Shown: positions 1 to 8,689, counted from the stretch's first letter. The stretch: DNA of 42,295 nt from DYRB01 sp963802205 (GCA_963802205.1 CAWDHW010000009.1:1-42295), one strand, 5' to 3'. Program-made: numbers and translations. Notes: generated from the letters alone by a model not told the origin.

Positions 1-647
1 ACTTGCGGCGTCGGAGCGTAGATTCGGCAGGATGAGGCCGATGAGGATGCCGCCGCCGACCACGCCGGCCCCGATCATGAACCAACGCTGATTCGTCTGG
101 AGCTTAAGGTCGCGGGTCTCCTGGTCCAGGTCGGCCGCCTGCCGGGTCAGTTCCGCGACCCGGGTACGTAGTTCGGCGCGGTCGTTGGTGACCTCCACGA
201 TGTTGGCGGATGCGTTGCGTAGACTGGCCAGTTCCTGCTCCAGGCGGTCGCGGTCGCGGGCGATACGTTCGTGCTCGGACTGGAGGCTGGCGTGCTCGGT
301 CTGCAGGGCGGCGAGCTTCCCCGCCATGGCCTCAGGGGCCTGTTGCAATTCCGCCAGGCGCGCCTCCATTGTAGCCAGGTGGTTGCGGGCCGAGGGCTCG
401 GCCTGCAACTCGGCGGTGGCCACCCAGCCGGTGTTGCCGTCAGGGGTGCGGACCTGGACGAAACCGGCCCCGGCCTTGCCACCGATGACCTCCACGGGGT
501 CCCGCTGGGAAGCATGCGTGCGATCTTGTACTTGAGTGCATCGCCCTTGCGCATGGGGACGCTGCATTGGTCGGTGACGTAGCGGGTTTCGGCCTGCACC
601 TGGGTAAGGGCGCACAGGCAGAGCAGAAGAAAGGCGAGATGTCTCAC
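1..647 (-). CDS. SH3-domain envelope protein (TIGR04211/YgiM-like), frameshifted and cut by window edge
   Basis: The start at 647 encodes a signal peptide (MRHLAFLLLCLCALTQVQA) followed by the opening of a bacterial SH3 domain (ETRYVTDQCSVPMRKGD). Near 496-499 the reading frame is lost. Restoring one C in the run (GTPVEVIGGKAG instead of GTPWRSSVARP) carries the frame through the SH3 domain (GWVATAEL), a long coiled coil rich in Q, E, A and L, and a C-terminal membrane helix (MIGAGVVGGGILIGLILPN) up to base 1. This is the usual order of the YgiM/TIGR04211 family: periplasmic SH3 plus coiled coil anchored at the C-terminus. The last few residues lie outside the window. The function of the family is poorly known. 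The single indel is probably a sequencing error, because the coding signal downstream is undamaged. Confidence 0.75.
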
Positions 648-722
648 GGGGGACCTCGGTTGGGATGGGGTGTTGGCTACCGCGCCGGCCGGCAGGCGGG
701 GCGCTTAGCCTGAAAGAGTAGA

Positions 723-1646
723 TCAGCCGCGCTGGACCAGGAGGAGTTCGAGCAGGGCCTTCTGGGCGTGCAGGCGGTTCTCCGCCTCGTCCCACACCAC
801 GGACTGTGGCCCATCGATGACCCCGGGGCTAACCTCCTCGCCTCGGTGGGCAGGCAGGCAGTGCATGAACAGGGCATCCGCGGGGCGGCCCCTGGCCATA
901 AGGGCCTCCGTAACCTCGAAGCCGGCGAAGGCCGCGGCGCGGGCGCGTTGCTCCTCCTCGTGCCCCATGCTGGTCCAGACGTCGGTGGCCACCAGGCTGG
1001 CCCCTTCCACCGCCTGGTGCGGATCGCGCAGGATGTGGCAGCGGTCTCCCGCCATGGCCAGCAGCCCGGGGTCGGGATCGAACCCCTCCGGGCAGGCGAT
1101 GCGCAGTTCGAAGTCGAAGACCTGGGCTGCGCAGATGTAGGAGTTGCACATGTTGTAGCCGTCGCCCACCCAGGCCACCCGGCGCCCGCGGATGTCGCCG
1201 CGGTGTTCGTGATAGGTCTGCATGTCCGCCAGCAACTGACAGGGGTGGACCAGATTGGTCAGGCCGTTGATCACCGGGACCTGGGAGTAGGCCGCGAAGC
1301 GCTCGACAGTCTCCTGCTCGAAGGTGCGGATCATGATCGCATCGACCATGCGTGACAGGACTCGGGCGGTGTCCTCGATGGGCTCGCCACGGCCGAGTTG
1401 GGTGTCCCGAGGGGACAGAAACAAGGCGTGGCCACCGAACTGGACCATGCCGACCTCGAACGAGACCCGGGTGCGGGTGGATGCCTTCTCGAAGATCATG
1501 CCAAGGGTGCGGTGCCGCAGGGGGCGGTAGTCCACCCCAGCAGACTGCATCGCCTTGAGTTCGCCGGCGCGCACCAGCAGGGCGCGGGCCTCGTCCGGGG
1601 CCAAGTCCGTTAAAGCCAGGAAGTGACGGACGGTCGCTCTGTCCAT
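723..1646 (-). CDS. argF: Ornithine carbamoyltransferase
   Basis: Catalyses carbamoyl phosphate + L-ornithine to L-citrulline in cytoplasmic arginine biosynthesis. The 307-residue protein has the family's usual length and all hallmark motifs: carbamoyl-phosphate-binding STRTR at 56-60, HPCQ at 134-137, DVWTSMG around 222-228 and HCLPAHRGEE around 262-271 with the catalytic Cys. It lies 4 bases downstream of argD on the same strand, so the two arginine genes form an operon. The upstream start codes MDRATVRHFL, matching other proteobacterial OTCases. No ARG box is recognised. Confidence 0.96.
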   Translation of the reverse strand: MDRATVRHFLALTDLAPDEARALLVRAGELKAMQSAGVDYRPLRHRTLGMIFEKASTRTRVSFEVGMVQFGGHALFLSPRDTQLGRGEPIEDTARVLSRMVDAIMIRTFEQETVERFAAYSQVPVINGLTNLVHPCQLLADMQTYHEHRGDIRGRRVAWVGDGYNMCNSYICAAQVFDFELRIACPEGFDPDPGLLAMAGDRCHILRDPHQAVEGASLVATDVWTSMGHEEEQRARAAAFAGFEVTEALMARGRPADALFMHCLPAHRGEEVSPGVIDGPQSVVWDEAENRLHAQKALLELLLVQRG

Positions 1647-1650
1647 GGGG

Positions 1651-2844
1651 TCAGGCCCCCTGCTGGCCCTGGCCGGCGACCCAGCCGCGGACCAGTTCGG
1701 CGAGTCCGTCCAGCAGCAGGTCGGCCTGGGCCTGCTCCAGGACCAGGGGCGGCAGGAGCCGGATCACCCTGTCGGCGGTGACGTTGATCAGCAGCCCCTG
1801 GGCCAGGGCCTGGGCGACCAGCTCTGGGCAGGGCCGGTCCAGCTCGATGCCGAGCATGAGCCCGCAGCCGCGAATGGCCGTGACTCCGGACACGCCGGCC
1901 AGGCGCTGGCGGAAGCCATCCAGCAGATACTGCCCCGTGGCCGCGGCACGGCCGGCCAGGTCCTCGGACTGAATGACCTCGAGCACGGCCCGGGCGGCGC
2001 GGCAGGCCAGCGGATTGCCGCCGAAGGTCGAGCCGTGGGTACCCGGGGCGAAGACGTCCGCGGCGGCCCCACGGGCCAGGCAGGCGCCGATAGGGACGCC
2101 GTTGGCCAGGCCCTTGGCCAGGGTCATCACATCGGGCTGTATCCCGGTGTGCTGGTGCGCGAAGGGCAGGCCGGTGCGACCCATACCGGTCTGGATCTCG
2201 TCGAGCATGAGCAGCCAGCCGTGGGTGTCGCACAGGGCGCGCAGGCGCGGCAAATAGTCCGCCGCCGGGATCCTGATCCCGCCCTCGCCCTGGATCGGCT
2301 CCACCAGGACGGCGACGATGTTGGGGCGGTTGGCCGCGGCGATCTCGACCGCGGCGATGTCGTCGTAGGGGACGCGCACGAACCCGTGGACCAGGGGCTC
2401 GAAGCCGGCCTGAACCTTGCGGTTGCCGGTGGCGCTCAGGGTGGCCAGGGTACGGCCATGGAAGCTTCCCTCCATCACCAGGATGGCCGGGTCCTGAATG
2501 CCCCTGTGGTGGGCATGGAGGCGGGCGATCTTGATGGCCGCCTCGTTGGCCTCGGCACCGGAATTGGAGAAGAAGACCCGATCCATGCCGGCGTAGGCGG
2601 TCAGGGACTCGCCCAGGGCCTGCTGCTCGGCGATCTGGTAGATGTTGGAAGTGTGGATCAGGAGCCCGGCCTGTTCGCACAGGGCTTCGCGCACCGCCGG
2701 GTGGGCATGACCCAAGCCGCACACCGCGATCCCGGACAGGGCGTCTAAGTAGCGCCGACCGTCGGTATCCCAGAGCCAGGCCCCTTCACCCCGGGCAAAG
2801 GTGACGGGAAGCCGCTTATAGGTCGCCATCAATGGATCGTGCAT
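1651..2844 (-). CDS. argD: Acetylornithine aminotransferase (class III, PLP-dependent)
   Basis: Transfers the amino group from glutamate to N-acetylglutamate semialdehyde in arginine synthesis; family members often also act on succinyl-diaminopimelate. Visible motifs include the N-terminal substrate region (YLDALSGIAVCGLGHAHP), the PLP-phosphate site SNSGAEANE, LDEIQTGMGRTG with the PLP-pyridine Asp, and the lysine in TLAKGLANGVPIGA that forms the Schiff base. A TTG start at 2871 is open, but the ATG at 2844 (MHDPLMATYKRLPV) fits the family N-terminus, so I chose it, giving 397 residues. argF follows after 4 bases. A terminator just upstream separates this operon from the Uma2 gene. Confidence 0.95.
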   Translation of the reverse strand: MHDPLMATYKRLPVTFARGEGAWLWDTDGRRYLDALSGIAVCGLGHAHPAVREALCEQAGLLIHTSNIYQIAEQQALGESLTAYAGMDRVFFSNSGAEANEAAIKIARLHAHHRGIQDPAILVMEGSFHGRTLATLSATGNRKVQAGFEPLVHGFVRVPYDDIAAVEIAAANRPNIVAVLVEPIQGEGGIRIPAADYLPRLRALCDTHGWLLMLDEIQTGMGRTGLPFAHQHTGIQPDVMTLAKGLANGVPIGACLARGAAADVFAPGTHGSTFGGNPLACRAARAVLEVIQSEDLAGRAAATGQYLLDGFRQRLAGVSGVTAIRGCGLMLGIELDRPCPELVAQALAQGLLINVTADRVIRLLPPLVLEQAQADLLLDGLAELVRGWVAGQGQQGA

Positions 2845-2860
2845 GCGAGGTCCCAATCCA

Positions 2861-2908
2861 GAAAAAGACAAGAGGCGGTTCCTCGTGGGACGGGAAACCG
2901 CCTCTTTC
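2861..2908 (-). terminator. Rho-independent terminator after the Uma2 gene
   Basis: On the minus strand AGAGGCGGTT (2896-2905) pairs perfectly with AACCGCCTCT (2871-2880), followed by TGTCTTTTT. It lies between the Uma2 gene and argD, so it should end leftward transcription before the arginine operon. Confidence 0.7.
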
Positions 2909-2998
2909 AGTTAAACTTTGAAGGGCTTGCAGTCTAAACGCAGGAACGCCCGGGTGGCAAGCCAGCGGCAACCGGCCAATCTGCAGCAGGTCCGGTGG

Positions 2999-3599
2999 CT
3001 AGGGCAGCTCCGCCCGGTCCTTGGCCGCGTCGGCACCGTCCAGCGCCACGTCCTCGTAGATCGCCTCCAGGCCGCAGCCAAAACCCAACGACAGCAACTC
3101 CAGGCGACCCTCGTCCGGGACCGGCTGCAGGACCCAGCCCTCGGGATGGCGTCGAAACACCTCCACCGAGCGTGCTGCGCGAGTCGATCAGCACGTACTC
3201 CTCCAGGCTCGGCAGGCGGCGGTACGCGGCGAACTTGCCGCCGCGGTCATAGCCCTCGGTGGACTCCGAGAGGACCTCGATGACCACCTTGGGGTGCTGC
3301 TTGGCGGTCGCCTCACCCAGGTCGGCCGGGTTGCAGGTGACGAAGACGTCCGGGTAGAAGAAGGACTGGGCCGCATCGACCCGCAGCTTCATGTCCGCGA
3401 TATAGACCCGACAGGGGCCGCCGCGGACATGGGCGCGCAGCATCGCGAAGACATTGCCGGCGACGGTCACATGGGCGTCGCTGGCCCCGGCCATCGCAAA
3501 GACCTCGCCGGCGACGTACTCGTGCTTGACCGGCGACACCGCCTCGCCGGCCAGATAATCCTCGACGCTGATGTAGGGGGCCTCGGCAGGCATGGGCAT
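2999..3599 (-). CDS. Uma2 family (DUF820) PD-(D/E)XK endonuclease-like protein, frameshifted
   Basis: The start MPMPAEAPYISVEDYLAGE and the following residues (VKHEYVAGEVFAMAG, FFYPDVFVTC, HPKVVIEVLSEST) are typical of Uma2/DUF820 proteins, a PD-(D/E)XK fold family abundant in cyanobacteria and purple sulfur bacteria. The D in YPDVFV and the E in VIEVLS match the family's catalytic positions. Near 3165-3170 one extra base shifts the frame after YVLIDSRSTL. In the corrected frame VEVFRRHPEGWVLQPV continues to a stop at 2999, giving about 199 residues, the normal length. The span (601 bases) equals a multiple of three plus one, as expected for a single insertion. The physiological role of Uma2 proteins is not established. 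Confidence 0.8.
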
Positions 3600-3669
3600 G
3601 GTGGCTCTCCAGGGAAGGGGCAGCGCCCGCAGTATAACCGCCGGGGTGCTGCTGTGACCGGAGGCGGCG

Positions 3670-4134
3670 TCAGCCGCCGCCGGGGCTCTCGGCCCCTTCG
3701 ACCCGCAGCTCGGTCCCGTCCACCCCAACCACCCGCACCAGGCCGCCGGCGGGGGCATCCAGTCCCTTGACCTTCCAGGTGCTGTCGTCCACCCGGATCT
3801 TACCGACCCCGTTGACGATGGGGGTGTCCAGGGTGAAGACCCGCCCGACATAACGCTGACCGCGGCGGTTCAGGGTCGGCTCGTCGCTGGGAGTGGGGTG
3901 ACGCCGCAGCCAGGCGCGCCCGGTCAGGACGCTGACCAGGCTTAGGGAGGCGAACAGGGCCAGTTGCCAGACCCAGGGGATGCCCGGGAAGAAGATCAGG
4001 AGCAGGGCTATGACCCCGGCCGCCAGCCCCATGGGCAGAAAGAGGAAGGCGGGGGTGGCCAGCTCCAGGACGGCGAGGAGGACGCCGAGCGCCACCCAGA
4101 GCCAGGGGCCTATGACGAGCACCCCCTCAGCCAC
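3670..4134 (-). CDS. NfeD family membrane protein (YbbK-like)
   Basis: A 154-residue short-form NfeD protein: three closely spaced N-terminal membrane helices (about residues 5-65) followed by a small OB-fold domain (QRYVGRVFTLDTPIVNGVG ... LVRVVGVDGTELRV). Short NfeD proteins partner with SPFH proteins such as QmcA in membrane quality control; this is family knowledge. The gene overlaps the end of the upstream SPFH gene by 8 bases, so the two are translationally coupled. Confidence 0.9.
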   Translation of the reverse strand: MAEGVLVIGPWLWVALGVLLAVLELATPAFLFLPMGLAAGVIALLLIFFPGIPWVWQLALFASLSLVSVLTGRAWLRRHPTPSDEPTLNRRGQRYVGRVFTLDTPIVNGVGKIRVDDSTWKVKGLDAPAGGLVRVVGVDGTELRVEGAESPGGG

Positions 4135-5125
4135 GCTCGGGCCCTCCGACCCAACCCGGGGGCAGCGGGGGCGAAGCGGGCCTGGGTGCCGCCGGACCGG
4201 CCCCGGTGGACGGGCGCGACGCCTCGGTACCGACGCCGCGCATCAGCTCCGAGATTCCGGCCAGGGAGCCGATGACGCTGGACGCCTCCAGCGGCATCAG
4301 GATCACCTTCTGATTCGGCGCCGAGGCGATGGCCTTGAGGGCCTCGGTGTACTTCTGGGCGACGAAGTAGTTGATGGCGTTCACGTCGCCCTTGGCGATG
4401 GCCTGGGAGACCATCATCGTGGCGCGTGCCTCCGCCTCCGCCAGGCGCTCGCGGGCCTCGGCCTCGCGGAAGGCCGCCTCGCGCTGGCCCTCGGCCTCGA
4501 GGATCGTCGCCTGCTTCTCCCCCTCGGCCTTGAGGATGGCCGCCTGGCGCAGCCCTTCCGCCTCCAGGATCTGGGCGCGCTTCTCGCGCTCTGCCTTCAT
4601 CTGTCGGGCCATGGCGTCCACCAAGTCCCGGGGCGGGGAGATGTCCTTGATCTCGATGCGGGTCACCTTAATCCCCCAGGGGGTCGTGGCGTCGTCCACG
4701 ACCTGCAGGAGCTGGGCGTTGATCTTGTCGCGCTGGGAGAGCAGCTCGTCTAAGTCCATGGAGCCCATGACGGTGCGCAGGTTGGTCGTCGTGAGGTTGA
4801 GGATCGCATACTCCAGGGTGCTCACCTCGTAGGCCGCCTTGGCCGCGTCCAGGATCTGGTAGAACACCACCCCGTCGGCCTTGACCATGGCGTTGTCCCG
4901 GGTGATGGCCTCCTGGGAGGGGACATCCAGCACCTGCTCCATCATGTTGAGCTTGGCCCCGATGCGATCGACGAAGGGGGTAATGAGGTGGAACCCTGGC
5001 CCCAGGGTGCGGGTGTAGCGGCCGAGGCGCTCGACCGTGTATTCGCGGCCCTGGGGGACCGTCTTGGCGGACAGGGCTATGACCACGAAGGCGAGGAAGG
5101 CGAGACCAATGACAAAGGCTTCCAC
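4127..5125 (-). CDS. qmcA: SPFH/Band 7 stomatin-like protein (QmcA-like)
   Basis: Membrane scaffold of the stomatin/prohibitin superfamily. It has one N-terminal membrane helix (FVIGLAFLAFVVIALSA), then the SPFH domain (VPQGREYTVERLGRYTRTLGPG, MMEQVLDVPSQEAITRDNA, AAYEVSTLEYAILNLTTTN), the repeated coiled coil ILEAEGLRQA/ILKAEGEKQA/ILEAEGQREA, and a conserved NYFVAQKYTEALKAIASAP ... MPLEASSVIGSLAGI tail. It follows E. coli QmcA closely throughout. An ATG at 5173 is open, but it would add 16 proline-rich residues. The GTG at 5125, with GGGAG seven bases upstream, places the helix at the N-terminus as in the family. NfeD follows with an 8-base overlap. Confidence 0.92.
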   Translation of the reverse strand: MEAFVIGLAFLAFVVIALSAKTVPQGREYTVERLGRYTRTLGPGFHLITPFVDRIGAKLNMMEQVLDVPSQEAITRDNAMVKADGVVFYQILDAAKAAYEVSTLEYAILNLTTTNLRTVMGSMDLDELLSQRDKINAQLLQVVDDATTPWGIKVTRIEIKDISPPRDLVDAMARQMKAEREKRAQILEAEGLRQAAILKAEGEKQATILEAEGQREAAFREAEARERLAEAEARATMMVSQAIAKGDVNAINYFVAQKYTEALKAIASAPNQKVILMPLEASSVIGSLAGISELMRGVGTEASRPSTGAGPAAPRPASPPLPPGWVGGPERG

Positions 5126-5132
5126 GGACGGG

Positions 5133-5137
5133 CTCCC
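5133..5137 (-). promoter_or_regulatory. Shine-Dalgarno for the qmcA GTG start
   Basis: GGGAG on the minus strand, 7 bases before GTG at 5125. This site decides the start over the open ATG at 5173. Confidence 0.5.
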
Positions 5138-5203
5138 GGTGGGATTTGGGGTTGCCAGTATATATCCGCCCAAGGACGCCCCGCCCCTGCCTCGACCAAG
5201 CGC

Positions 5204-5280
5204 GCAGCGATGCCAAATTTAGAGGCAGCACTACCTCTGGGCGTCCCTGACGCCTTGTCATCCAAATTTGGAATAGCAGC
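5204..5280. repeat. Nested inverted repeat between qmcA and ttcA
   Basis: GCAGCGATGCCAAATTTAGA at 5204-5223 is matched in inverted orientation at 5261-5280 with 16 of 20 bases identical. Inside lie two smaller hairpins: AGAGG/CCTCT (5221-5225 and 5234-5238) and a perfect GGCGTC-CCT-GACGCC (5240-5254). The right arm is itself palindromic (TCCAAATTTGGA). It sits in the divergent intergenic region and looks like a REP/MITE-type element or a bidirectional structure. Confidence 0.55.
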
Positions 5281-5330
5281 CAAGCGCGCTGGCCGGCCTG
5301 TGGATTGGCGATGCGCTATAGTCCGCGGCC

Positions 5331-6140
5331 ATGAGCCAGCCCATCCCAAAACCGCCGAAGTCCCTGCTCCGCCAGGTGGGGCGCGCCATCGGCGACTTCG
5401 GCATGATCCGTGACGGCGACCGCATCCTCCTCGGGGTCTCAGGGGGCAAGGATTCCCTCTCGCTGCTGCACATCCTGCGCCACCTCAAGACCTATGCCCC
5501 GGTGCGCTTCGACTTGGGCGTCCTGACCGTGGACCCCCAGGTCCCGGGCTTCGACCCCGGGCCGCTGCGGGACTACTACACCCGCCTGGGCGTCCCCTGG
5601 TTCTACGAGCAGCAGCCCATCATGGAGCAGGCCAAGGGGCACATGGACGGCGACTCCTTCTGTGCCTATTGCTCGCGCATGAAGCGCGGCATCATGTACC
5701 GCATCTGCCGGACGGAGGGTTACGGGGTCCTGGCCCTGGCCCAGCACCTCGACGACCTGGCCGAGAGCCTGTTCATGTCCATCTTTCACGGTGGGCAGTT
5801 GCGGACCATGAAGGCCCACTATGTCAACGACGAGGGCGACGTCCGCATCATTCGCCCGCTGGCCTATGCCCGCGCCCGCCAGACCGCCGCCTTCGCGGCT
5901 ACCGCCGGGCTGCCGGTGGTCCCGGACAGTTGCCCGGCCTGCTTCTCCGCCCCCACCCGGCGCGAGCACGTCCGGACCCTGCTGGCCCGCGAGGAGGCGG
6001 GGCACCCGCACCTCTTCGCTAACATCCTCCATGCCATGCGGCCCCTGCTGACGGAGGGGCCTGTCCCGGTGCCAGCCCTGGCACCCCGGCCGGTCGTGCC
6101 GGCCGAGGCCCAGGGACAGGCCCAAACGCCTGCCCCCTGA
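5331..6140 (+). CDS. ttcA: tRNA 2-thiocytidine(32) synthetase TtcA
   Basis: Iron-sulfur, ATP-dependent enzyme that thiolates cytidine 32 in tRNA. The PP-loop SGGKDS is at residues 37-42, the CxxC pair that ligates the [4Fe-4S] cluster is CAYC at 111-114, and the third conserved cysteine region is CPAC at 201-204. The family blocks ALAQHLDDLAESLFMS and HLFANIL are also present. Length 269 is slightly under the E. coli protein. A TATAGT box lies only a few bases before the ATG, suggesting a very short leader. yqiA follows after 7 bases. Confidence 0.95.
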   Translation: MSQPIPKPPKSLLRQVGRAIGDFGMIRDGDRILLGVSGGKDSLSLLHILRHLKTYAPVRFDLGVLTVDPQVPGFDPGPLRDYYTRLGVPWFYEQQPIMEQAKGHMDGDSFCAYCSRMKRGIMYRICRTEGYGVLALAQHLDDLAESLFMSIFHGGQLRTMKAHYVNDEGDVRIIRPLAYARARQTAAFAATAGLPVVPDSCPACFSAPTRREHVRTLLAREEAGHPHLFANILHAMRPLLTEGPVPVPALAPRPVVPAEAQGQAQTPAP

Positions 6141-6147
6141 GGGTCCG

Positions 6148-6795
6148 ATGCTCGTCTACCTGCACGGCCTCAACAGCTCCGGGCGCTCCCACAAGGTGGG
6201 CGTCCTGCGGCGCGCCCTGGCCCCCAGGCCGGTCCTGGCCCCGGACTACCCGGCCCACCGCCCGGCCCAGGCGGTCGCCGGGTTGCTCGCCTGGTTCGAC
6301 CGGCTCCCGACCCCACCCGCCGGTGATCCCGGCCTGGTCCTGGTGGGCAGTTCCATGGGGGGTTTCTACGGTCAGTACCTGGCCCGCCGTCTGCCCGTCG
6401 CCCACCTGTACCTGGTCAACCCCGCCCTGAACCCCTGGGACCTGTTCACGCCCTATCTCGGCGAGACCATGACCACGGCACAGGGCGAGACCTATGTGGT
6501 CGATGCCGATCTCATCGCGGCGACCCGCCCCTTCGGCATCGCCGACCCCTGCGACGGGGTCCCCACCAGCCTGTTCCTGGATGCCGGGGACGAGGTGATC
6601 GACCCCGCCATCGCCGGGCGCATCTACCGTGGCTGCGGGGATGTCCACCTCTTTCCCGGCGGGGACCATGCCTTTTCGCACCTGGATGAGTTGGTCGCAA
6701 GTATCCGGGAGTTTCTGGGCAGACCGGTGTCGCCCCGGGTGCAGTTCGACTCTCCCCTATCCCAAAGGGCGGGCGGTGGGGACCTTCCGGGCTAG
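6148..6795 (+). CDS. YqiA/YcfP family alpha/beta-fold hydrolase
   Basis: A small cytoplasmic esterase-like protein of 215 residues. It opens with MLVYLHGLNSS (oxyanion-hole HG at 6-7), then has the nucleophile elbow GSSMGG at 67-72 (Ser69), a likely acid at Asp145 or Asp148 in LFLDAGDEVID, and His174 in GGDHAFSH. This is the layout of E. coli YqiA. It starts 7 bases after ttcA and is probably cotranscribed. The last 20 or so residues are not conserved-looking and may be drift past a lost stop. Confidence 0.85.
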   Translation: MLVYLHGLNSSGRSHKVGVLRRALAPRPVLAPDYPAHRPAQAVAGLLAWFDRLPTPPAGDPGLVLVGSSMGGFYGQYLARRLPVAHLYLVNPALNPWDLFTPYLGETMTTAQGETYVVDADLIAATRPFGIADPCDGVPTSLFLDAGDEVIDPAIAGRIYRGCGDVHLFPGGDHAFSHLDELVASIREFLGRPVSPRVQFDSPLSQRAGGGDLPG

Positions 6796-6869
6796 CGAAG
6801 CGTCAAGGCCGCCGCGAACGCAGGCGGTGTGAGTACAGACGCGCCAGAAGGTGCGGCGGCATCGGACGC

Positions 6870-6914
6870 GACGGGTTGGGTTCCAGACCCGTCGGGTTAG
6901 CGGGGCGTGCCCCG
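6870..6914. repeat. Two adjacent palindromes (REP-like)
   Basis: GACGGGT (6870-6876) pairs with ACCCGTC (6887-6893), and a second palindrome CGGGGCGTGCCCCG occupies 6901-6914. They lie in the 154-base gap between yqiA and a broken gene, with no T-run, so they read as a REP-like element rather than a clear terminator. Confidence 0.4.
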
Positions 6915-6949
6915 ACGCCCTGGCGTCTCGATTCAGTGGACCCACCCCG

Positions 6950-7147
6950 CTAGTCCAGGGCATCGAAGGATTCGGGGAGGTCGGTCCACTCGGGATTGGC
7001 CGCCTCGATGGTCTTGAGCTTCAGGTGCCGATGCCAACCCTTCATCTGCTTCTCGCGGACGATGGCGTCGAGCATGGAGTCGAAGACCTCGTAGTACACC
7101 AGCCGGTGGACGCTGTACCGTTTCGTGAACCCGTCCACGAGGTCATT
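6950..7147 (-). pseudogene. GIY-YIG nuclease family remnant (C-terminal two thirds)
   Basis: From 7147 leftwards the frame reads NDLVDGFTKRYSVHRLVYYE ... AIVREKQMKGWHR ... ANPEWTDLP and ends at 6950. This matches the C-terminal part of small GIY-YIG (YhbQ/UvrC-type) proteins, including the conserved Glu in the EK region. The N-terminal half carrying the GIY and YIG motifs is missing; sequence homology stops abruptly where a methyltransferase fragment begins. It is a dead fragment. Confidence 0.6.
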
Positions 7148-7259
7148 CCGGTTCGGCGGGGGTGGGTTCGTCCAGGAGCCGGCACAGATCCAGAAAGTGT
7201 TCCTGGGCGGCGGAGCGCTCCTTGAGGGTCACACCCTGCCACTTAATTGATGAAATGGT
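7143..7259 (-). pseudogene. N-terminal scrap of a large DNA methyltransferase (type IIG/PglX-like)
   Basis: The minus strand reads KWQGVTLKERSAAQEHFLDL then CRLLDEPTPAEPE before a TGA at 7143-7145. This is the characteristic N-terminus of large class I SAM-dependent DNA methyltransferases of restriction systems. Only about 35 residues remain, joined head to tail to the GIY-YIG remnant, so two genes were fused by a deletion. The family name comes from memory of this motif and was not searched. Confidence 0.45.
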
Positions 7260-7438
7260 CGGGGGTCACGGGTGGGTCTCGTCGACGGTGCCTCTTGGGC
7301 ACGGGACATTGGGTAGCGGGTCGGGGACGGGCGTCTGGGCGTCGCTGGAAGCAACCGCAGCGTTGTGCCCCGCGCCTGACCGGATCTACAGGACTGCCCT
7401 CCGTTGACAACGAGGGGGCGTGCGGAAGCACACCGCCA

Positions 7439-8689
7439 TCAGCCCCCGGGAAACAACCTCCCCAGGATACGCAGCCCGGCTACATAGGTCCCGGTGGCAG
7501 CGCCAAGGGAGCTCAGGACGAAGACCAGCAAGACCCGGGAGACACGGTTGCGCCACCAGCCACGCCAGTCGGCCAGGTCCTTGCGCAGGCCGGCGAAGTC
7601 GCCCACCTGGGGGCGGCGCAGGGCCAGTTCGACCGCACCCGTGACCATGCCGACCCCCAGGGCCGGGTGCAATGTGGTGAGCGGCGCGGCGGCGAGGGCG
7701 GAGAGGATGGTCAGCGGGTGCCCTCCGGCAATGAGGGTCCCGAGTGCCGACAGGCCGCCGGTGATGAGCGCCCAGTCCCACAATAGGGCCCAGCCAAGCT
7801 CGGGTCCGCGGCTGAAGCCGACGGCGAAGCCCACCAGGATCAGCCCGACGATGAGCCAGGGCAGGGCACCGACCCAGGGGCTCGGCGGTGGGACCTGCTC
7901 CAGCTCGGCGATCTCCGCCGCTGGATCGGCCGGCGCGGGCCCCGCCAGGTGCCGCGCCAGCCCGCTCAGATGCCCGGCCCCGATCACCACCAGGACCCGT
8001 CTCGGCGGGTGCTGTGCCAGCTCCTGGCGCAGGCGCGCGGCCATGTAGCGGTCGCGCTCTTCGATCAGCGGGAGATAGAGTTCGCGCCGATCCGCCGCCA
8101 GTTCCGCGAAGGCGGTCTCCAGGACGTCCCCCTCCTTGAGGTGCTCGATGTCGTGTTCGGCGATGCGGCCCCCGGCCACCAGGGCGGTGAGGATGCCGCT
8201 GAACAGGTTCAGCCGCCGCCACCACCCCAGGCCGCCGGCCACCCGGCGCAGGGTCACGCCGATCTCGCGGTCGATCAGCCACAGGGGGAGCCCCCGGGCC
8301 ACCGCCAGCTCGATGGCACGGCGCTGTTCGGCCCCGGGTTCGACCCCGAGGTCATCCGCCAGGCGCTGCTGGTAGGCGCCCAGGGCCAGGCTTGCCACCA
8401 CCCGATAGGCGTTGCCCTGACGGATCACCCGCAGCAGATCCAGGCGTGCCAGGGCGTTGGGGTCGGTCAGGGCCTGGTAACGGCTGCGGCACAGCTCTAC
8501 GGCCACGGCATCGTAGGCCCCGGACCCGAGCAGTTCCGCAACCTTGTCCGCACTGGCACGGGAGACATGGGCCGTGCCGAGGAGGGTAAGGTGCGACCCG
8601 GCCAGGTTGAGGTCACGGCGCGGTTCCGCCGCGATTGTCGCAGACCCGGCTGGGACTTGGACGGGGCTGGCTTGGTCGTCGTCGGACAT
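7439..8689 (-). CDS. TraB/PrgY family membrane protein
   Basis: The N-terminal half has the TraB/PrgY pattern: LLGTAHVSRASADKVAELL, a conserved Glu in VAVELCRSRYQAL, and RVLVVIGAGHLSGLARHL with the conserved GxxH. The C-terminal half holds about four membrane helices (PWLIVGLILVGFAVG, ALLWDWALITGGLSALGTLI and others). The family resembles erythromycin-esterase/GumN-like metalloenzymes and PrgY pheromone-shutdown proteins; its substrate in Gram-negatives is unknown. The frame is open to 8836, but the ATG at 8689 (MSDDDQASPVQ) leaves a sensible 416 residues and avoids overlap with the upstream divergent gene's promoter. Confidence 0.85.
   Translation of the reverse strand: MSDDDQASPVQVPAGSATIAAEPRRDLNLAGSHLTLLGTAHVSRASADKVAELLGSGAYDAVAVELCRSRYQALTDPNALARLDLLRVIRQGNAYRVVASLALGAYQQRLADDLGVEPGAEQRRAIELAVARGLPLWLIDREIGVTLRRVAGGLGWWRRLNLFSGILTALVAGGRIAEHDIEHLKEGDVLETAFAELAADRRELYLPLIEERDRYMAARLRQELAQHPPRRVLVVIGAGHLSGLARHLAGPAPADPAAEIAELEQVPPPSPWVGALPWLIVGLILVGFAVGFSRGPELGWALLWDWALITGGLSALGTLIAGGHPLTILSALAAAPLTTLHPALGVGMVTGAVELALRRPQVGDFAGLRKDLADWRGWWRNRVSRVLLVFVLSSLGAATGTYVAGLRILGRLFPGG

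Noticed and set aside
1645..2748. Long plus-strand open frame opposite argD (367 aa)
   Set aside because: It is a high-GC shadow of argD; the composition is Gly/Gln/Asp-rich with no family resemblance.
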